A stretch of DNA of 64,000 nt from Syncephalis plumigaleata (Eukaryota > Zoopagomycota > Zoopagomycetes > Zoopagales > Piptocephalidaceae): contig JAIXMF010000001.1 of NCBI GenBank assembly GCA_025201365.1, positions 124,001 to 188,000 on the forward strand. Reading direction: 5' to 3'. The notes under the pieces were generated by a model. That model did no database searches, was not told the origin of the DNA, and worked only from the letters and a program-made list of their open reading frames with translations. This document shows, one piece after another, positions 57,338-64,000 of the stretch (within the stretch, counting starts at the first letter, position 1; each line of letters starts with the position of its first letter). Both the position numbers and the translations under genes were made by a program.

Positions 57338-58003
57338 ATGACGCGTGTAGGTTTTAGGATAGCATCACTCTATGTATCGAGAACAACTGCTACAGCCGCG
57401 ACACTTGGCATAGCACCTCTTGCCATTCATACAACTCATCGAGAAGCATCGAATTCGTCAGGGAGAAACAACACCAACAACCATACTAGCGGTTCTTCTT
57501 CACGACGTGCCTCTTCATCACACAGCAATGCATTCGAGAAAATAGTGCTACGTTCTCTGCAATATACACATCCCATGGTTTATTACAGCAGTCAATGGGT
57601 AGTCACACCATGGATGAAAGATCGTCTTCGATGGTTAAGTAGCGAGGTGTGGAAGGGTGTACGTCACTTACCTCCTCCATTTGCTATTACACCGCACCTC
57701 GTATAGGTGTTTGGCTGTATGGACGACTGCAAACACTGTTCCAACAGCGAGTTCATATGGTTCGAGATGCCACCTCGGAACTGGGTCAACTAATTAGGCC
57801 CACTGGTGCCTCGGTTTGAGTTTACGCGTGTGTAGGACGAATGATGATATGGATTCATCCATGATTGAAGATAGTGCTCGTAATGACTACAACACTATCC
57901 AAATGATGAATTACGCATCATAGTAGTCATTGATGAGATGGTTCAGTTCGTTAACGACGATAAACTGCGACAAATTGCTCATTTGATTCGGGAGACCCAT
58001 TAG
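57338..58003 (+). CDS. Unrecognised basic protein, possibly mitochondrial
   Basis: Starts MTRVGFRIASLYVSRTTAT, an Arg/Ser/Thr-rich leader that resembles a mitochondrial presequence. A Ser/Asn-rich linker leads to aromatic and basic segments (Y-Y-S-S-Q-W-V-V-T-P-W, RIGVWLYGRLQTLFQQRVHM) and an acidic-hydrophobic end (R-I-I-V-V-I-D-E-M-V-Q-F-V-N-D-D). Three single-base slips (near 57698, 57815 and 57915) join to give 222 residues. No family recognised. Confidence 0.42.
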
Positions 58004-58446
58004 TTTCAATCGTCATCATCACCCATCGCCCACCACACCACACACATCATCATCATCATCATTCATCATCATGATGTAAATTGGCCCATGTCATCATTAG
58101 ACCATAATAGTAATAATAAAAATAGTTCATTTGTTCCACTTGACATTCTTCCCGAATACAGATGATATAGTGTATAGTAGAAGACAAATCCACGTTCTCG
58201 ATAAGTTTTACTCCAATGTATCAATTGAATAAAAAGCGACGCACTTGCAACAACACATATATATATATATAAATATTAAACATATAACCAGGACGACGAC
58301 ATCTGCCCGTTTTTTCTTTCTCACTTATCATTTCCCTTGCTACCGCATTTCTCGGTTTCTTTCATATATTGATCATAGCATTATCAAGTGTTATTCATTT
58401 CTTCTTCTTCAATTCTAGTATCAATTCATATCTTCTTTACTCCACA
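58004..58446. other. Intergenic region
   Basis: About 440 bases with a (CAT/ATC)n tract near 58035-58070, an AATAAA (58227) for the upstream gene, an AT repeat near 58256 and a pyrimidine-rich leader (58310-58440) for the next gene. Confidence 0.45.
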
Positions 58447-59198
58447 ATGCCTACTCCATATACGGTCATTGTGGCAGGCTTACTAGCATCGATGCCTGCC
58501 GTGCATGCCCAGGAACAAGACATAGCAGCCCATGCCATGCAGGGTGATCTTACACCCTGGCATGTTGGCGGTATCAGTAATGGTCGTCTGCCCTTCCAGT
58601 CGTGGGGTAACTACGAGTTCTTTGACGGCTTCTTCGCCATGCGATCCGTGAAAAGCACCTATATCGGTCTGTTTTGTTTGTGGTTAATCTGGATTATTAT
58701 TCGTATGATAACAGTCTATTCGGCAAGAGTGCTCGTACCACTCGTGAAACAGCCGCTAATCAATCTGCCGGTACTGCTGGTACCACTACTGGTACCACCG
58801 CCGCTGGCACCACCAATGTCAATGATCCAGCCGCTACCGGGCATATACACCACGAGTAAGTGTACACATAGTAAAACAAAAAGCTGATGTCATCCCTATT
58901 ATGCTAATGCTAACAATCATAAAATGAATAGGCGGCCGCTACCACTCGGGCAGAGAAGCTCATCCGTGATCTCATCCTATTGCTACTCGTGCCACTCGTC
59001 GTGAACGGATTCGGTCGAGGTAGCGGTGTCGGCGTGGAAATTCTTACCTGGATTTTCTTTGCTCTCGCGACAATCTTCGCCATGGTAGAATTTATCGCAG
59101 GCAACCGACTCTTCCGTAGCGGATTCAACTTTTTATTAATTGCTCTGAGTCTTGTCATCTTCATTCTTGCCTTCGCAGCAGGCTGGCATATTCCATAA
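58447..59198 (+). CDS. Small secretory-pathway membrane protein, unrecognised
   Basis: Exons 58447-58855 and 58932-59198; about 225 residues if two bases are restored. A signal peptide (MPTPYTVIVAGLLASMPAVHA, cut after A) is followed by a short region D-L-T-P-W-H-V-G-G, a hydrophobic stretch near STYIGLFLFVVNL, a Thr/Ala/Gly-rich linker, then two helices (L-I-L-L-L-L-V-P-L-V-V-N-G-F-G; WIFFALATIFAMVEFIAGN) and a third at the end (LLIALSLVIFILAFAAGW). No family recognised. It lies in tandem with Qcr8, with no sign of co-regulation. Confidence 0.5.
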
Positions 59199-59795
59199 AC
59201 ATCTCGAGTCATTATTTCCCTATCGTCTTTATTAAGACGAGCAACTAATTTTTGCAGCATTTGCATTCCTTATGTTGCACGCCACCTTTATCGCTCGTAC
59301 CTATCGTTGAATTCATTCTCTTATAATAAATGACTGTTTGTTATGGTGCACTAACTATCAATATTATCAATCAATTGACAGTAACAAAGATTACGCGACA
59401 ATGATCATCAATCGTCATCTCTCCACTTATCACAGTTTTTGTCGATGTAGAGGATAAACTGTTGTTATACGCACACGACACACTTGCAAATAAACATTGC
59501 ATGAGGTGCCACCTTGTTTGTTTGTTTGATCTCAATTCATTCAATCGTTTCTCCTTTTCGTCATTTATTCAGTTCAAGGTGCAAACTTTGCACGGTAAGT
59601 ATTTGTCGAATGCAACATATTGAACACGTTAACTGATAATATTCATGTCACATGATCTTACAATTGTAATCTACGCGTCATCTCGAATACTCACTTTGTA
59701 CGTTTGCCTGCAATATCATAGATACTTGTTCGCGAACTACTGTTCCACTGAATCACTACACTACCAATCTAGTATCACTCTCTTTCTAAGTTAAC
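59199..59795. other. Intergenic region upstream of QCR8
   Basis: About 600 bases. TTGTTTGTTTG tract at 59517-59530; a pyrimidine-rich leader (CTCTCTTTC) directly before the QCR8 ATG at 59796. No other feature. Confidence 0.45.
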
Positions 59796-60063
59796 ATGGG
59801 TGGTGGAGGCAAATGGTTTGGTGATTGGGGCTCTAATAAGGGCCCATTCCAAAAGGGTATTGTTTCCTATCAGATCTCCCAAATCACCAGCGAGTTTTGC
59901 CGGTGCCTTGCGCAAGGGTGTTTTCAATGTATTCCGCCGTACAACTGCTCAGATTCCCTATATCGCTCCAGGCATTTTACTCTTCTATTTTACCGTAAAA
60001 TTGGGCAACTCTCGACATGCCTACATCAATAGCAAAGCGGGAGCTCATTTGCGAGAAGCCTAG
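59796..60063 (+). CDS. QCR8: Ubiquinol-cytochrome c reductase subunit 8 (Qcr8)
   Basis: Qcr8 is the small subunit of respiratory complex III that contacts cytochrome b near the quinone site. The start MGGGGKWFGDWGSNKGPFQK and the core S-P-A-S-F-A-G-A-L-R-K-G-V-F-N-V-F-R-R, Q-I-P-Y-I-A-P-G-I and the end Y-I-N-S-K-A-G-A-H-L match fungal Qcr8. Between GIVSYQ and S-P-K-S-P the frame shifts as if two bases (a TC unit) were missing near 59880. With them the protein is 89 residues, close to the family's 90-100. No intron seen. Confidence 0.82.
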
Positions 60064-61564
60064 AGCAGCTGGCCTATGCATATCTCTGGATCGACATGTC
60101 GTTATAAGTTTCGCGTAATCAATCCATGATTAATAAAGATGACATGCTCGCTGCTTATGTCAATGAATACGCTATATGTCGCTTTAATAGGGAAATTGAA
60201 ATGATAATAGATAATCATGGGTATGGCTCAAGTTGATAATTATTGATTATCGTACATTTGTATATGCATACTTGCTCCTTTTTATTTCATATGCTACAGC
60301 GTATGCAGTAATTTGTTAGAACACTGATCATTACAATCATAATATGATACTTTGTCTGCTAGATATCACATCTGCCATTGGACTGGATAGACAACTAATG
60401 GTAATGATATGGTAATCACTTGTTCAGTTACCAACTTCCTTTACTGTGTATCATTCGCAATTACATTTGTAATTTACATGACAACCATTTCAGATTGCAA
60501 GTACATTTATCATACTGATGCTTTGCTAGCATATACATATACTACTATATACAAGGATCCTCGACCGTATCAACATGTAAGCAGTTGTCGATCCTTCCTT
60601 ACAATAGTAGCAACTCATCGATGAATGGAATATAAGTGCAATTCCCTCACTCGCTCGCTCGCTACCTATATCAAGGCTATACTCGCTCTGTTTTCGTTCT
60701 GTAATGAATGACAGAGCGGGGCTGTTTATACCATTTTAGTGCGAGAAATTTACGCATATCATTCCGGCATTTTCCGACAGTCACCACCCCTAGTTCTTTT
60801 CTCGTTTCCCTTGCGTTAAAATAAACTGGATATATCCATCATTATCATCATCATTATCAGCTCATTATTGAGATAATAACAGAGAGAGAAAGAAAGAGAG
60901 AAAGTGAAACAAGTAAGTGTTTGTGTGTGCGTGTCGTTGCTACCACTACTTGTGTTGTCTTACTCCCCTTGACATTCCCGTTCTAACTCGTTCGTTTCTT
61001 TTTATTTCTTCCTCGTTAGCGTTTATTGTTTTACTCGTAGTATAGCCTGTCATCATCGGGCTCATGTACAACATTGCTATTCGGCTCTTATTTCGCTGAA
61101 TCACCCGCTACACTCTGTACGCAGAAAGTCTTCGATAGGCTCTTTATCACTTCAACAAGTCAATCCAGTTGTCGTTCAAGACAAGAAACTGTTGGCTCAT
61201 TTTCTTGAATTGCACTACTATCATTCTTTTATATCTTAGCTAGGGTCTATTATTTTGCATTACGAATTCTCTCTCCCTCTTACTCACTACTCACTCACAC
61301 TAAGGATAGACCACAAACGCATATTCATACATATATTCACATCCATATATCCATATATGTGTATGTATATGTACTTGTCGCATTGACAACTTTTCATATC
61401 ATATCAAGCTAGCTATACGAGGAGGATAGTAAGGAATCATCGCTTTCGTCACTTTTTGATTTACATTACTTCAGCGTGTAGTTATAACTAATCATAACAA
61501 CTGCAACAACAACAACAACAACAACAACACTACGAGCACATATACGTGTAGTCTATAGTTTAAC
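60064..61564. other. Long intergenic region with one hairpin
   Basis: About 1.5 kb. An imperfect stem lies at 60682-60720 (CTCGCTCTGT paired with ACAGAGCGGG, loop about 19). CTCGCTCGCTCG at 60651-60662, purine and pyrimidine tracts at 60880-60905, then a CT- and CA-rich leader with (CAA)n (61501-61530) before the next ATG. No transcript-like ORF is seen; the leader may be unusually long. Confidence 0.4.
60682..60720 (+). other. Inverted repeat / hairpin
   Basis: Ten-base arms with one mismatch and a loop of about 19 bases. It lies in the middle of an intergenic region, well away from either gene, so a terminator role is not indicated. Confidence 0.4.
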
Positions 61565-62230
61565 ATGGTGTTCGTATCGGTATTGGTAGATCTGGTACGA
61601 GCCACTCGACATGAACGTATTAGCGATCATTCATCACCGGGCACATCTCTATCTACCGCCGGTTCTAGCATTCATGACCACAGTAGTGTAGCAGATAATG
61701 CTGCACGAGGTGGGGCCTCTTCTTCATCTTCATCTTCTTCATCGTCTATCATGAACATGACTACGAATCAATTCCAACAACGTGGTCGATGGCGTGATAG
61801 ATTCGATGCCTCGGAACATCTGCATCATCGTGGGCTTCCCTTAATAATTCAGCATCATTAGAATCACTTTCATCGTCACCGTCATCATCGCCTACTCTAG
61901 GCAATATCAATCTAAGTGTATCGGATACATTTCATAGTAGCAATGATAGTGGATCCGGATATACCTCATCTACCTCGTCGGATGGCCATTCATCCTCTCG
62001 ATCTCGATCACCTTCTCCGGGAGCCGGTAACGGACATGGTGCCAATAGAGAATGGTGGATTGGTGCAACAATGGCCGATGGTCGTAGACGATTCTATCGT
62101 GTTCGTTCAAGGTAAGCATTAATGTTTACAATATTATAACATTGATTTGTATACTAATCGTCGTTGTTATTTTCTATATATTTCTAATAATAATAATAAT
62201 AATAGGAGTCCATCTCCAGACAAACGATAG
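61565..62230 (+). CDS. Ser/Arg-rich protein with conserved RS-tail
   Basis: Exons 61565-62111 and 62206-62230 give about 190 residues if one base is restored (slip near 61818). It starts MVFVSVLVDLVRATRHERIS, runs through Ser-rich disorder, and ends R-E-W-W-I-G-A-T-M-A-D-G-R-R-R-F-Y-R-V-R followed by S-R-S-P-S-P-D-K-R. The final W-W-I-G…R-R-F-Y-R block is too structured to be chance, and its splice join ag|g keeps frame. Function unknown. SR-type ends often mediate RNA or splicing-factor contacts, which is inference. Confidence 0.5.
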
Positions 62231-62612
62231 TGGTAATTACTCAATTTTATTAACAACAACACAACAACATAATCATCATAATCATGTCAACACTGAGTGT
62301 AGTGTAGTGTGTAGTGTGTTCTTTTTCTTCGTTAATTGTCATACAAAATTATATATGCGTTTTATATAACCTATTAAAACAAAACTCGCTTTAGTTTCTT
62401 TTCTTTTCCTATTATATTACTGAAGCTCTATAGGTGGTTCCTACCATTATTAGTGTCAAATCTAGTTGGAAATAAGTATATCATGTTTTTTCATATTATG
62501 AAACAGCTCATTTACTGATCAAACAAGGTAAGTTATTTTATTACGTAAATGATCATAATTATTACATGTTACAATAGATTCATTTATTATTTACAATTTA
62601 TCTAGTTGATTA
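62231..62612. other. Convergent 3' region
   Basis: About 380 AT-rich bases between two convergent genes. AAT-rich tracts and several ATTAAA-like hexamers; no coding signal. Confidence 0.45.
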
Positions 62613-63408
62613 TCATTTCAATACCACTTGACCTAGCCTGTCTTGATCATCACCAACATTGCCATCTATCTCTAATGGGTAAGAAGAGGGATTATCACTT
62701 TGTTGCATCTCTCTCAGTGCTTGTCTCATTAGAGCATAGGCGATCTCTGCTTGTAATGCATGTAAATAGTAATGCCTGACCAGTTTTACTTGAAGATCCG
62801 CAATGTCATTCGTGTAACTTGTGTCTAAATCGGTATCATTCGACGAAAAGTCTTCATCGGATGGACATATCGTCCAGCTCCACTGGATGCCGACCCTTCC
62901 ATCGTTCAACTCTCCAATCATTGCAAATGCCATTGGAGAGAGATCAAGCGAGAAAGGCGAACAACTGGGACAGGCGTCCATCACCTTTGCCACTACGTGA
63001 CCTTTTGGCCCATGGATACGTACGCAATGTCCACAGTATTTACTTCTTCGACGTGAATCCCCGTATAAATGCGAGGAAATGGCAACGATTAATTGACTCT
63101 CTCGACTGCTACTTCCCGTGCAAGCATCATCAAATGGCGTATAATAAGTGGCTACCGATCTACGTTTTGGCGAGGAAGTCACGCCAAATGAACGATTGAG
63201 AAGTTGTGCATTCGTTGAAAAGTGGCAATACCATGAAATGAATGTATCCTCTTATGATCCATTATTGATCATTGACTAGTTTAGTTAGAGATGCATTGCT
63301 ATTGTTAGTATTACTGTCATTGACATGATTGGCATTCACCGGATGTAGTATATGGAAAAACCAACTGTAAATGAGAAGTATAATTAAATGATATAGAGTA
63401 AGGTTCAT
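62613..63408 (-). CDS. Secreted DPBB (RlpA/expansin-like) protein with C-terminal extension
   Basis: Start at 63408 gives a signal peptide (MNLTLYHLIILLIYSWFFH, cut near V-N-A). An Asn-rich linker leads to the DPBB domain: S-V-A-T-Y-Y-T-P, D-A-C-T-G-S-S-S, Y-C-G-H-C-V-R-I-H-G-P-K-G, V-V-A-K-V-M-D-A-C-P-S-C, L-D-L-S-P-M-A-F-A-M-I-G and G-I-Q-W-S-W. After it come about 75 acidic residues with an Ala/Leu helix (YYLHALQAEIAYALMRQALR) not found in the paralogue at 56640. Two missing bases (near 63280 and 63200) are needed to join signal and domain (265 residues). It keeps the C-P-S-C cysteines seen in many fungal DPBB proteins. Likely cell-wall or host-surface associated. Confidence 0.7.
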
Positions 63409-63603
63409 TTCCACTAGAGTAAACAAACAAGTAAACAAACAAATAAACAAACAAAGCTAATGGCTTTTAATACAATGACGACGTGTAGATTGAATGTAGA
63501 CTACATCTATAGGACAAACCAAAAAAGAATGCATACTATCAATTATTGCTATTATTATAGATATGCCATCTCCTACAATGATATACGCTATCGATAAGAA
63601 TGC
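63409..63603. other. Short region with AAAC repeats
   Basis: Leader of the DPBB gene, with a (ACAA)n tract (63421-63456). No other feature. Confidence 0.4.
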
Positions 63604-63802
63604 CTAGCCTACAATTTCATGGCTATTCTGAAGACCGCGTAACCAATCTCTAAAGATCAGTAAGGAGACGATGACCGGTCTCCCTGTCCCACACCCCTTA
63701 CATAGTATTTATGAAAATCGATATTATTATTATTACAAGTCATGGCAAAATGTTATTCCAAAGCAAAGTAATATCAATAGATTCGATAGATTGTAACTTA
63801 CT
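63604..63802 (-). CDS. Possible 3' exons of a gene extending rightward
   Basis: An exon-like end T-I-P-P-Y-D-I stops at a donor (A|GTAAGT at 63801), and a downstream piece reads S-L-L-I-F-R-D-W-L-R-G-L-Q-N-S-H-E-I-V-G before a stop at 63604. In the phase set by the splice the second exon instead begins R-V-W-D-R-E-T-G-H-R, a WD-repeat-like phrase. The two readings disagree by frame, so identity is open. Confidence 0.3.
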
Positions 63803-64000
63803 AATATCATACGGTGGTATAGTAGAGACTACACATTAATGTATTAATTGATTCACTATGAATGGTATGCCCCATTAGTTGATCATCTAATTGTATTGCG
63901 AGTTATCAATAGTGATGTATTATAATTTATAGTAAATGAAATACCTAGCAAAACAAAACAACAACAACACAACACAACAACAGTAATAATAATAATAATA
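63803..64000. other. Right edge, no feature
   Basis: About 200 AT-rich bases ending in (ACA)n and (TAA)n tracts. Nothing further can be supported. Confidence 0.4.

Noticed and set aside
60409-60624. Plus-strand 71-codon ORF in an intergenic region
   Set aside because: Isoleucine/tyrosine/threonine-rich composition expected of AT-rich non-coding DNA; no neighbours or motifs.
1-64000. tRNA, rRNA, CRISPR arrays or riboswitches
   Set aside because: No tRNA box B-like GGTTCGANNCC with a cloverleaf, no rRNA block, no spaced direct repeats of array type were seen on reading both strands; a covariance-model scan would be decisive.

Overview
This 64 kb window is nuclear DNA of an early-diverging fungus. 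It is AT-rich, gene-dense on both strands, and split by many short introns (about 50-80 bases, GT-AG, with a CTAAC/CTAAT-like branch site and a short pyrimidine run). The gene content is fungal: Pam17, Dsc3, Qcr8, Sey1, Trm732 and a protein with two DUF8032-type domains. The DUF8032-type protein, two small double-psi beta-barrel secreted proteins and a UDP-glycosyltransferase with signal peptide and C-terminal anchor would fit a Zoopagomycota/Mucoromycota-grade fungus. I cannot fix the genus from sequence alone. No tRNA, rRNA, CRISPR or bacterial-style operon was seen.

Layout. 0-6.5 kb: start of a gene leaving the left edge, NDUFA6-like complex I subunit, a twin-CX9C protein, Sds22, Pam17 and a UDP-glycosyltransferase. 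6.7-16.9 kb: a seven-membrane-span protein with a lumenal PA-like domain, the ER-fusion GTPase Sey1, a second seven-span protein with an unclear 5' end, and a small secreted S9-peptidase-like gene. 17-20 kb: an unrecognised, interrupted gene and the 3' end of a LINE. 20-30.4 kb: Dsc3, the DUF8032 protein, a polytopic membrane protein, a cysteine-rich membrane protein and a low-complexity protein. 30.5-48.7 kb: two large HEAT-repeat genes, Trm732/THADA and the cohesin loader Scc2, on either side of a mitochondrial RNase II/Dss1-like exonuclease. 49.2-54.7 kb: a PHD + linker-histone-like-domain protein and a divergent proline-rich protein kinase. 55.6-64 kb: smaller genes including two DPBB secreted proteins, Qcr8, a short membrane protein and an RS-tailed protein.

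Functional themes. At least five genes serve mitochondria (NDUFA6, Pam17, Qcr8, the Dss1-like nuclease and probably the CX9C protein), but they are dispersed and do not form an operon. Others act at the ER/Golgi (Sey1, Dsc3, UGT) or on chromatin (Scc2, PHD-H15). I see no clear new multi-gene system.

The strongest unexplained signal is technical or biological: about thirty genes' worth of reading-frame slips, nearly all in the direction of one missing base, inside otherwise well-conserved coding sequence. In the genes where I summed the exons (UGT, Sey1, Dss1-like, DUF8032, PHD-H15, kinase), adding one base per slip restores an exact codon count. I read this as base dropout in the assembly, not as mass gene death, but it is the first thing to test with reads.
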